64,000 nt of DNA from Hygrophila difformis. Its lineage: Eukaryota > Streptophyta > Magnoliopsida > Lamiales > Acanthaceae. Below, in pieces: positions 23,341-33,821 of the stretch. The translations under genes and the position numbers were made by a program. The number at the start of each line of letters is the position of its first letter. The first letter of the stretch is position 1. The notes beneath the pieces were generated by a model that saw nothing but the letters and a program-made list of their open reading frames with translations, ran no database searches and was not told the DNA's origin. The stretch lies in NCBI GenBank assembly GCA_030278955.1, contig JAOANR010000008.1:41089301-41153300 (forward strand), written 5' to 3'.

Positions 23341-25099
23341 TCAAGGTTGTGAACGTAGCACTGTACTTGTCAACCTTGTTCTCTTCCCCTCAAGGTTGTG
23401 AACGTAGCACGCATACAGTTCATACCCCTTACGCATCAAGTTACACAGTTTGAGGGCACTAACGATTTTGTTGCTCCTCTTAGGGGGTTGAGAGTAAAAG
23501 ATAACTCTCCTTCCCCTACTTTTTGACAGGGTGATGTTTTGCTTCTGACATTCGATCACCGTTTTATACTGGGACAACCAATCCATTCCCAATAAAATGT
23601 CAAAGTCCCTTAAGTTAAATTCTACTAAGTTTGCGAAGAATTCTACGTTCTTGATCACTATAAGAATTCCGTCATAACGTTTAGAGCACGCTACTACTTC
23701 TCCTGAAGGCAGTTGAATTCCTAAGCTAATTATTTCGCAGTTAGGTAGATCTAACTCAGGCACTACCCTTGATGCTGTAATTGAACAACTAGCTCCAAAA
23801 TCAAAAAAAACCTTAAGGGGTGTATTTAAAACGTGAAATGTACCTGCCATCACTTCCCCCTGCGCAGTCACGTCTGCTTGGTTGATCATGTTGAGTCGTC
23901 CCATAGGGCGTCCTTGATTGCCCTGCTGATTTAGATTCGGCTGCGGATTTTGCTGCTGATTCTGTTGCTGATGCTGCGGAGGGCGCTGGTTCTGGTTAGG
24001 ATGATTCTGAGGGGGTCTGTACCCCTGATTATTGCCATTTCGTCCATTTTGATTTTGAGACTGCTCTGGCCCCGTAACCAAATCCTCTCTCTTCATGATG
24101 TTTTCCACTCTAGTCCGGCATTCCCGACTCTGGTGACCCATCCGGCCACATCGGTAGCATGCACCTTGCTGAGGGCATCCCCTCACCAGATGAGGCCTGC
24201 CACACCTTGGGCACGATGGCACTGGACCTCCTTGATTGAACCTTCTCCCATTGTTCATTTGTTGTGGCCTATTCGGCGCTCCCTGATACTCGTTCCTCCT
24301 AGTGTTGTTCCCATTTCTCGTGTCCCTATTTCTTTTATCTTGGGGGCCCCGGCTGGACTCCCCACTCACCCTCCTTTTCAATTGCTATACTCGTGCCACT
24401 GCCACAACACGATCATACACGGCCTGCAAGTTAGGGTAGTGTACCCCTGTGATAACCTCACGTATCGCCAGATTCAAATCCATCTCGAACTTCTGGGCTT
24501 TCTCCACATCCTAGGTACCAATCTCAGCGCGAATCGTACCACCTCCTTGAACCGAGTGTAATACTCCTACACTGTCTGCCCGCCTTGTTTTAGTGATAGA
24601 AACTCCTCGTACATTGCCGCCTTTGTACTCAGGGGGTAGAATCGGTCCCTGAGCAATTCCATCATCTCTGTCCACGAATAGGGCTCCTCATCCTCTGTTA
24701 GCTTTCCCTGGGTGGCCTCCCACCAATCGTCTGCTTCGCCTCCCAGGTAATATGAGGCAACGTGCACCTTCTCCCCTTCCGGGCACTTGACCGCGCTTAA
24801 CAACTTGTCAAAAGTCCTAATCCACTCCTCCAATTTCGCAGGATCCTCCTCACCAGCATAGTGGGGTGGCTGGTATGGATTCACCGCCGCGGCTTGCCCT
24901 TGATTAACTTGCGCGTTTCCCAGTGCAATCAGGACCTCCTCTATCATCCGGAGACGATCGCCCACATTGTTCGGTGCAGGGGCGTCTCGCGCACCTTGGT
25001 CCTGCGCTCCTACTGCTGAGCTGGCTCTGTGTTATTCGGTGGTACTTCATTAGTTGGTTGGGGAGCAGGTTGGTTTCTCGGTCTACACCTTGGTGCCAT
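23341..25099 (-). pseudogene. E1 gag and protease remnant
   Basis: The start ATG is at 25099-25097 (minus; M-A-P-R-C-R). Gag shows the usual WIRTFDKLL and DRFYPLSTKAA motifs, then two zinc knuckles (CPRCGRPHLVRGC and CYRCGRMGHQSREC), which bind RNA. The protease site reads FDFGASCS where E2 has FDSGASCS, so the active-site D-S-G is altered. A TAG and frame change near 25025 and another break near 24560 interrupt gag. Confidence 0.85.
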
Positions 25100-25230
25100 T
25101 CTGTTACAAATGTGTATTGATTAGATTACAAGGGTTTAAATAGATTGTTTAAACAGGGAATTGAGAAATCATATATAGGATCAAGTGTTAAATGTATGTC
25201 CTGATGTAGCATTTAAAGCTACTTTTTTTC

Positions 25231-25321
25231 AGGGTTCAGGGTTCAGGGTTTAGGGTTTAGGTTTTAGGTTTTAGGTTTTAGGGTTTAGGTTTTAGGTTTT
25301 AGGGTTTAGGGTTTAGGGTTT
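25231..25321. repeat. Telomere-type TTTAGGG array inside the E1 leader
   Basis: About 90 bp of TTTAGGG, with TTTTAGG and TTCAGGG variants, lie between the primer-binding site and gag of E1. On E1's sense strand this is AAACCCTA, the plant telo-box. E2 has no counterpart in the same place. Confidence 0.9.
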
Positions 25322-25572
25322 CAAATTTTTTTTTGAATCTTAGATTTTCGCTTGGGAAGCCACCAACTATTTGGAATTTAGGGAATTTTTAATAAATGAA
25401 TAAATACATAATAAATAAAGCTTGTATTTTATTTCTTAAAGAAAATTTAGTACAAGTAATAGGATGTACAAGAATAGAAATATTTATTTAGCCAAAAATA
25501 GTATTTCCTAAAATAGAATTTCTAATGAGTCTAAGCTCCTTCCGACAGGGTAGCAGGGTCTTCCACTTGGTC
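25322..25572 (-). other. E1 leader between upstream ORF and telomere-type repeat
   Basis: The sequence is AT-rich non-coding, and no feature is seen. Confidence 0.4.
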
Positions 25573-25897
25573 TTACTCCACTGGGTCTTCCTCTGCTGGG
25601 TTTGGACTTGCCGGCCCCATCAAATGATTCTCCACAGGACTGACTGATATCAAGATGTCTGTGAGGTGGATCAAGTCCATCCCGTGTGCTGAAATCTTCT
25701 CATTTAAGTGATGGGTTAGTTCAGTAAGGTTGTGGATTTGATGTTCAATTTGATTGATGCGGTGGTAGTTCGCTTCCCTTAGGTTCCCCATATGGTGCAA
25801 ATTTGCCTCTAATTGAGCTATACGGTGTTTCAGTTGTTGTATATTTTGCTAGGAATCCAGATAGTCACTCATCATTTTGACCATTAGGTTCGTCATG
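25573..25897 (-). pseudogene. Small coiled-coil ORF upstream of E1 gag, one stop
   Basis: On the minus strand an ATG at about 25897 opens a frame with MVKMMSDYLDS, then TAG, then a heptad-like stretch (HRINQIEHQIHNLTELTHHL) and an acidic Pro-rich tail ending at 25573. E2 has an intact ORF in the same position (41420-41833) with similar design but little sequence identity. The function is unknown. Confidence 0.55.
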
Positions 25898-26107
25898 TCT
25901 TGATTAGCCACCTAGTGTAGCAAGAAACCTAAGTTAGAACAAGTCAAGCTTCTAAGTTATCTAAGTATAGAGAATGCAATATGCACATGCAAATGATGAT
26001 CACCCAAAAAATAAATCAATGCACTACATTAATTTATTTTCCATGGGTTTTTTTTAAAAAAATAAAAGTTTATCCCATGGTGGACTAAAAATAATGGTAG
26101 TATGATT

Positions 26108-26413
26108 TGGGCCTCTATATTGGGCCAAAATAATTAATATTTGGGCTCTATTAAAAATATAGGGATTGGGTTTAAAAGAATTGGGGTTTAAAATAATTTT
26201 GGGCTCAAATTTAAAAATATTGTTTGGGCTAATAATAATTTGGGCTAGAAAATTTAGAATAATAATTTGGGCTTCTTTAAAAATATATTATTAGTTTAAT
26301 AATACATTTAAAAATAATGGTTAAAAATATTACTTAAAAAAATAATAAAAAGATTAATAATACTAGATTAAAAATAATAATGGTCTTTAAATAGTTTAAA
26401 AATAATTTGGGCT
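26108..26413. promoter_or_regulatory. Cluster of eight TGGGCY motifs in the E1 leader
   Basis: TGGGCC or TGGGCT occurs at 26108, 26121, 26142, 26200, 26225, 26241, 26268 and 26408. TGGGCY is the plant Site II element bound by TCP factors. With the nearby telo-box array it resembles the promoter grammar of growth-linked genes. Regulatory action is inferred. Confidence 0.45.
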
Positions 26414-26422
26414 CTGATACCA
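26411..26422 (-). other. E1 primer-binding site (initiator tRNA-Met)
   Basis: The minus strand reads TGGTATCAGAGC three bases after the LTR end, the standard match to the 3' end of plant initiator tRNA-Met. It primes minus-strand DNA synthesis. Confidence 0.9.
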
Positions 26423-26425
26423 ACT

Positions 26426-28941
26426 TGTAATACCCCGGTTTTGATAACCCAGGCCGAGATGTCACCGCCACACCTCCCTAGCAAGACACGATTTCTTCGA
26501 GCTTGCTAAAGAGATGCAAGACTAGGTATTTCAGGATTTAAACATTTAAAAATCCCATTTAATAATAGATACTAAAAATCATTACATAGTATTATCTAAG
26601 TTGCAGCGGAATGTAATATTTAAATATGGATATAGCAGCGGAATAATAATAACGGAAATGTAAAGAAAGGGCCGACATGGCCAAAACACGGGTTAAACAG
26701 GCCCGTTATGCAATTCAGTCTCAAACAGAAATTAATGTCTCCCCCAATCTCCCCATGCATGCTATGCTCATGCATAATTGTCATACTCTGAAAGAAAAGA
26801 GAAAAATATGGTTTGGTCAGCATAAACGTGCTGAGTAAGTTAATACATAACATATGATCAAGGGGTTTCAAAGCCATTAATTAATTTGACCAAGCATGAT
26901 AGTAGACATGATATAATTTAACTCAGCTTAACTAATACAAATCTAATTGCACAATTTAAAACATGGATCCTACATGATCATAAATATAAATTCAAGGGAA
27001 TATAAATAAAAGACATAATTTAAAAGCATAATTTACATAAAAGAAATAAAGTTAAAGTCTTTTAATTATCCCCATTACTCCAAGATTAGGTATTTCAAGT
27101 ATTTCACGATTGCATCGCAATCTCAACAAGTTTAGCCGGTAGTCCGGCGGCCGCAGCCGTATCCGCCATACCCAGTACAACTTAGGAGCCTCGGGAAACC
27201 CATACGGATACTCCCGAGAGTGTAGGCCCTATATATCTCGCCCTTTTGGCATAATTTCTCATATTTGACACCATCGTTCATTCAGGCATGACGCAGTTAG
27301 GAGGGCACCCTGCAGAGCACTCACCCCCTAATTTGTTTTTAATCAAGTCGCAAAGAGGATTTTCAAAAACATTCTTTTTATTACTTTCAAAGGAATTTTC
27401 ACTTGTTTTTATAGTAACGGCCAATTTCACATATTCCTCAAGTTTCTCAAAACATAACTTTCACATGTCGCTGTTCGCGCCATTCTTATTTAAAAATTCA
27501 TCTCAAGGCCAAAAATTCTGAAAATTTGGCAGTAGCTCAACAACACAGTAACGAACAAGTTTCGTGTTTTAAGTTTTTCAATCCGGGTTAAGAAAACAAG
27601 TCAAAAATGAGAATTTGTACAAAAATACCAATCTGTCCGAGTTCAGGATGTAGCAGATTTTAAGGATTCGATTTTTAACTTATCAAATGAACTCCAATCT
27701 TAACAAAATTATACCCTGGTGATTCACAACTCATAGATCTACAAATTTCATGTTCAACTCAAGTCCTAATTCGGCCAAGATCTAGTGTCAAAATCATCAA
27801 CAAATTCGAAAAGTAATTCTGCCACCATTTCAAGATTCAATTTGAATGCAGGTTCGTCTGGGTCAGTTTTCAGGTATCAAATCATAACGAAAAATTATGA
27901 AATTTTTACACAAGGTAGATCAGGTCTTAGAAACACTTTTTACGTTTTGAGTTTTCTCGTTTGAGCATTTTAAGAGGTTCGAAAAATTTGTACAAAAACT
28001 GTTGCGCACGTGTAGACAGGTTTATTAGGGTTTCATGTTAAATGTTTTTGTTTGGTTAATTTTAATCACCCAAAACCATACGTAAGCATTAACTTACTTG
28101 AAATGGTTCTCTGGATCGTGTAGTTCGATGTCGTGGCCTCCGATTTCGCCGTTAGTCTCCTAGATCCGTCGAAATCCTCCTTCTTGATCCGGATCGGAGT
28201 TTAGAAAAGAGAAAGGGGCCAAGTTAGATTCGTGTTTGAATTCGAATGGAACGAGATGGACAAAAACCTTACCAACTACGATTGAGAGCCTCTGAATTTC
28301 GTCCAACTTGGTCCTTTGTTGACTCCTTGCCTCCGACGACATGGGAATTAGGGTTTTTCAGTGTTTGGAATTCAAAGACGTTTCAAAAGGGATGCACGGG
28401 GCTGTCAAGGGGCCCTTTCTATAGACTCACAAGGTCTAAGGGACGTCCAAGAGTTGTTTTTGAGAGTCTTGGGCCGAAAGACGTGCAACCGACTCGAAAA
28501 ATCCAAAATCGGGCGAGAGAATCTCGCACGGTTCGTTCTTGGTGGCTGGCGCTGTGGTGGCGCGCGAAACCAATCGTCCCGCGCGGAGGCCGCGCGGCCT
28601 TGGCCAGGACTTGGGTCCGGGCCGGGTCGTGCGATTCGTCGGGCCTTTTCTCCTCTCTTTCGGACTTCTATCCTCCTATGTTCTTGGGCTCCGAGTTTTC
28701 GGGCTATTCTTGGGCTCTAAATTCCTATCTTAATTTCATTCGGATCTCAATTTAACTTTGGGTTCGAACTATTGAGTCCAATTTATTGGGTTCTCTTGGA
28801 ACAATTTATTTAATTAAATTATCTTTAAATTTAATTCCTTCTTGGATTAAATTCCATTTCCCGTTTTATCTTTTAATTATTCATTTATTCATTTTATGTA
28901 TGTATTTATTTATTTATGTTACAAAATTCTCGGGTATTACA
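26426..28941 (-). repeat. E1 5' LTR (right copy)
   Basis: It begins TGTAATACCCCGG and ends CTCGGGTATTACA on the plus strand and aligns along its length with 17646-20147. Its TATA counterpart reads TATAGAAA, one base changed. The hairpin at 27190-27218 is perfect here (CTCGGGA/TCCCGAG). Confidence 0.9.
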
Positions 28942-30493
28942 AAACATCATTCTTTTTGGATTAGGATAAGACAATCAAAACTACAAGTATTAAACTCCCT
29001 TGATTGTAGTGTTTAATAAAATGATACTTCTCACTAAATCGGGCCTACAAATCAGCCATTATTGTCAATCCTTCATGAATATTATGTTTAAAAAACTCAA
29101 AGATTAATATTTAGAATTAAAGCATGACATGAACATAATTTAGAAATAGAGCCTCACATATGGTAGAAGGGAAAATTTCACACACTCTCAAAGTTGGCTT
29201 TTGTCGTTGAATACTCATAATCAATTTTAATTAAATTATCCCATATGCTTGCAATCGGACCAACTCGCCACCGGCTCATTTCTTTAGATCGAGATCCTGA
29301 GGTCTTATTCATGGGTTATAACGGGGCATATGGTTGTAACATTGGTATGGAGAGGATTTGTTGGGCTAAGAAGTGGCAAGAATTTATATTATCATTGCAT
29401 GGCATTATTTTTATTTAAAATTTATGATCATCATTATTATTCTCTTTCTTTTGCTTTTCTATTTGCATGACATTAGACTTTGTCTAATTTGCATTGTCAT
29501 TTGAATTTATTTTTGTTGAATGGAGCTCAACTTTCAACTTTTCTTTTCTTTTCTCTCTTCTTCTTCTTTTTTTTTTTTGAATGGGTTTCTTGAATACCGA
29601 TTGATACATTCTTGATGATCATAAATTTAATGCCTTGATAAGAGTTATTCTTCCACACTTGGGTTTGAATTTCTTGGTCTTTTTATAGGCTAGAAAGAAA
29701 TATAGTAGGTTTCAAGAAAAATTAGGCTTAAAGGCTCAAAGTGGTTAATCCAAAAGGGAAAATATTTTTGGTATTGTATTTCAAACAAAGGCTAAAAATT
29801 TGGGTTTCTCTAAGTGCATCGATTATATGCTCGATTTTAGAATATGGCATGATCTTGAATCGATCCCAATCGCAAGTTCTAGTTTCCTTTAATCAAAATG
29901 ATTTTCACACAACAAAGAAAAGAATGAGTAAGAATGACTCATGGCTCAAATCTCACATGGAATAGTTGATTCATGTCATACAGTATTCTCAAATTTAATC
30001 AAAGCTTAATTCCAACACTTTATTCAATCAAAATTCTCAACATGAAGGTTTATTACCCAACAAAGTGATTATATCATTAAATTTTTATAGCTCAAAACCT
30101 CAAGAATTCATTTCATGCATGTCTTCAATTATATTATCCCAATTTAAAATTCTGAAAATTTTATCATAATCCTAAATTCAACTTGTGAATTTAGGTGCAG
30201 ATTTATGCATGCTTTTGTTGGTTATTTAATTTAAAGCAGTAAAAGAGGCACTGTCAACATGCAGAGCATGTTACAGTTTGTTTTTGGCCTGACAGTCACT
30301 TATTAATCTGTCAGTGCATATTTTATTAAAATTGTTTTGGACCTCAAAGAGTGAAGTTCCATTTGTAGAAAGCAGTAAATTACATCATTTACATGTGATT
30401 TCTAATGCAATCAGAATGGACAAGCACTAAAAGATAGAAATTCACAAGTAAGATGTTTACAATGAAGCTCGAATGGGTATGGTCAGTGAAAAC
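28942..30493 (-). other. 3' non-coding tract of element M, right of E1
   Basis: No gene is recognised in about 1.5 kb of AT-rich sequence between the end of M's ORF (30494) and E1. It has a T-run at about 29568-29579 (A-run in sense), like the purine tracts in the matching parts of P (12833) and T (60903). A weak ORF at 29741-29965 has no recognisable features. Confidence 0.5.
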
Positions 30494-33400
30494 TCAATCT
30501 TTCTTCTCTGGCTGAGTTGAGGGTCCGACATCGTCTGTCGGAGGAGGCGGTGGTTTTGGGAGTAGGCTGATGAGGGCCTGCATCAGGGCAGCCTGTTGAC
30601 TCATTGTTGCTTCGATGAATTGCCTTTGCTTGTCCATATTGTCAAGTAGCATTTTCTTGAATTCATCATCTCTTCGCCTCTGTTCTGCTTTCTCCTCCTC
30701 CTTCCTCTTCCTTTCCTCTGCTTTTTCTCTTCTATCTGTTTCCCTCCCCAAAATGATTACATCCGCCAAAGACTTCACACTGTCCGTCACAGTTTTGTTC
30801 ATGCTACTCACAATTTCCAGGACATGTGAGTCGTCAGGATGTTGAGAGACGTTTTGACTTGCGGGCGGGATTTGTGAAGGTTGAGCTTTTCACTGTAGAA
30901 CTGGATGAGGAATCGGACTTGGACTTTCTTCCACCGGCTCCGATTGAGGTATTTCTACTTGCTGTGCTGAAGTTCCCGCCTCAGTACGGGACTTCCGTCT
31001 CCTTTTCGGGGCTGGTGGTGGCATTGAGGAACTTATTTGAATAGATGGTGCTTCTTCACCGGATACAAAAGATGATTGGAGGTCAGAATCTTCTGGGAAC
31101 TGCGGAAGGATACCTAATTGTTTCCCGATCATGCATGGAAGGGACTCGGATAGGGGGATTTAGCGCCACCATGATATCTCCCTCAAATTGATCCAGGTTG
31201 ACCCCTTGATCTGAGCATTTTCTCCTTATGAGGTTTGGATAACATAACGCCTGTTTCTGCTTGATCCTAGTAGTCATGACCTCAAAAATGTATTGGCCGA
31301 CATTCATTTCAGTCCATGCCATAGCTTTGCAAACCCCATTAATATGCTTCCAGAGGTAGTCTGAGGATGCGAGCTTGGCTTAATTTTTGCCATGAAGAAT
31401 TCATATGTGGGCATAAACTCCACCTTAAGCTCAGTGGCGTAGAATGTGACTTTAGTGGCCGGCCTTCTTGTCAGGGAGTCAGCGATGGCTCGGTAAGTGG
31501 AACTCCTCTTTGTCTTGCCCCGTTTGTTCAAAATATTGTCCCTCGGGATCTTGCTGTGATGACTCGACGTCTGGAGGAACCTGTTCAGATATTCCAGAGA
31601 GATGTCAATCGTGTGTCCTCCGACCCAGGTGGTCCTCCTTGCAATATTGATGTTGCAGTAAAATTCCCGAGTCAACTCAACATATCCAGTTTCTCCATGG
31701 TGCAAAAGGAATTGCCCCCATCCATGTTGAGCCCGCCAGAAATCAACCGTCGGATGCATCAACGCGTCTGGCTCAAACCCCTTATCGGGTATGATAATTT
31801 CTTGCAATTGTTCGTATACCTTAACCGCTGCTGCCTTCCCGTTGAACTTCTGGATAAGATCTCCTTCCATGTTTCTTTTCTTGTTCTTTTCTCTTTTAAG
31901 GATGCCCATCCTTGTTCTGACTTCAGTTTCTGCCCAAATGTTGACTGGTCGTACAGATCCGACCGATTCTTGGTCTTCACTGGACTCCCAGTCAGTTTCA
32001 TCATTTCTTCTTGAATTGGTTCGTCCATCGGCTCGTTTTGCTCACCCACATCTCCAATTTCTTCATTTGCATGATCCGCCTCAGCCTGTTTAATTACATT
32101 TTTCGCAATTTCGAGTTTAGAAATTACAGGAAGTGGAAAAGTAGTTACAGGGAAATAAGGGTCATCAATGTTAGTTGATACCTCCTCCTCCTCCCTTTCT
32201 CGTCTATCATCTGCTTCTCTCAAAATCTGCTTGTCAGTTCGTTTAAACAGTGGTGCCAAGAGTTGATTATCAACTTCCTCATCTAATCTCTCTTTTTCGG
32301 CTTCAGCTTGGGCTCTTTCTTCCCTTTCAATTATTTCCCTTTCAGCCCTAAGTGGCTCATCCTCCTTATCTTTCAACAGTTCAGAAAGAGTCATTGGGTT
32401 TTGAACTTGAAGCTCTCCTTCTTCTGGCTCGTCTTGTTCTCCAATCAAGATTCTTCTTCTCTTATTTGACGTACCGGTTGGACCTTCTGGAGCAATCATG
32501 GCTTCAATTCTGGCAGTTCCAACCAGAGGGTCAATAATCCTTGACACCTTTGTTTGGTATCTGATCACTTCCGGCTGAGCTCCTGCATCAATTCTGGTTT
32601 CGATCTGCTCATTCAATCTTTTTCTTATATCTTCCCTTATTCTTTCTTCGGCATGCTCAGTGGGCCCGGCCCAACCGGTTGGCTCCTTCTTGATTTTCAG
32701 TCCCATTCCTTCTACTTCGCCAGTGATTTTTAAATCAAAATCTTCTTCATCTTCTTTCTCAGCTTCATCCGATTTTCTGGCTTCCAATTTTGCCTGCAAT
32801 TTCTTACCTGCCTCTTCATCTCTGGTTTTCTCAATGTTTTTCAGAATTTGTTCCTCTTTCAATGCCTTGTCTTTCTCTGCCTCCATTCTCTCCTCTTCCA
32901 TCCTTTCTCTCTCATCCGCCAATCTCTCCGCTCTTCGCCTTTCTTTTTCGTCTTCTTTGGCTTGTAATTCTACCGCCTCTTCCCGATCATACTTCTCTTG
33001 CAATGCCCTGGCTTTCTCGGCGTCCGCTTCGATCTGAGCCATATTTTTCACTTTTTCTTTCCGCGGCTCTTCAGCTACTTTCCCTTTACCTTTGTCTTTC
33101 ATTACTGGAGCTGTTTCAGTAGGCTGTTCAGGCTGAGCTTGGGTTTGAGGCTGAGATTCAGTAGGCATTTGCGATGGAGGAGGAGTAGAAATGTAGTCAT
33201 CAATCATCGTATCTGGATCATCTTCTGGTTTATCTTCCTCATCTTCCTTTTCCAGTCCAAATTCTTTCTAGGCATGTTTCATATAATCTTCTACAAAGCT
33301 CCTAGTGGTAATGTGAACCAATTTTTCCTCCCAGCTTACCTTGATTTTTCTGCAGAATCTGCCCCTGATGTCATGACTGCAATGAAAGATTTTTCCTCTT

Positions 33401-33821
33401 CCACCTTCATTTCCATATTTGAGAGCCTCCTCGTCCATTTCCATCAAAAGATCGAGATAAGAGATTCTATACTTTTCCATCATCCCTCCCACCAAATCTT
33501 TCTCCAGATCTTTTAAGTATGACATATCCTGGCTAAATATAGGCTCCTGCCTCAGCTTTGGACATTAGTTGGAACTGCCTTTCACCCTTTCTTAAAATTG
33601 ACCACTTTCCTTGGTGAATGTCGTGAAGGAGTTGTTCCCTCAACACTGCTATGTGTTCTGGGAATTCAGAGTTGTCAGCGGTTCCCGTTCTTCCAAAGTG
33701 CTTATGGAGAAATACGAATTCGAATTCATCTCGTTCCAGCATTACAATTCCCTCATCTGGTATGGATTTTGTGATGTCATGTTTGCCTTTGCCCCATACA
33801 TATGTCATGTCAAACCATTGC
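30494..33821 (-). pseudogene. Additional ORF of element M, C-terminal part
   Basis: Minus-strand stretches at 33821-33533, 33525-33268, 33207-31759, 31909-31304, 31322-31083, 31132-30890 and 30811-30494 follow one another in changing frames. The part at 31909-31304 has KGF, GYVELTREFYCN and WVGG, the same Transposase_32-like block as element P. Before it lies a very charged coil (RRRAERLADERERMEEERME), and the end is a Lys/Glu coil followed by a polyproline run. E2 (33822-44560) splits it; the N-terminal part is at 44561-45370. Confidence 0.7.
33817..33821. repeat. E2 target-site duplication, left copy
   Basis: ATTGC directly before the E2 LTR matches ATTGC at 44561-44565 directly after it. 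Five bases is the usual length for Ty3/gypsy integrase. Confidence 0.9.

Larger units (their letters stand above)
17646..28941 (-). mobile_element. Chromovirus (Del/Tekay-like Ty3/gypsy) element E1, degenerate
   Basis: This is a complete but old element: LTRs at 17646-20147 and 26426-28941, a primer-binding site matching the 3' end of initiator tRNA-Met (TGGTATCAGAGC, minus strand of 26411-26422), and gag, protease, RT, RNase H, integrase and chromodomain in that order on the minus strand. Flanking bases AAACC (left) and AAACA (right) match at four of five. The LTRs differ by substitutions and small indels, and the coding part has many stops and frameshifts, so it cannot move on its own proteins. 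It sits in the 3' non-coding tract of M. Confidence 0.92.

Noticed and set aside
25231..25321. True chromosome end
   Set aside because: Only about 90 bp of degenerate repeat, flanked on both sides by E1 sequence.
30615..33516. Plus-strand ORFs rich in Ser, Leu and Phe
   Set aside because: They are complements of the charged coiled-coil ORF of element M on the minus strand.
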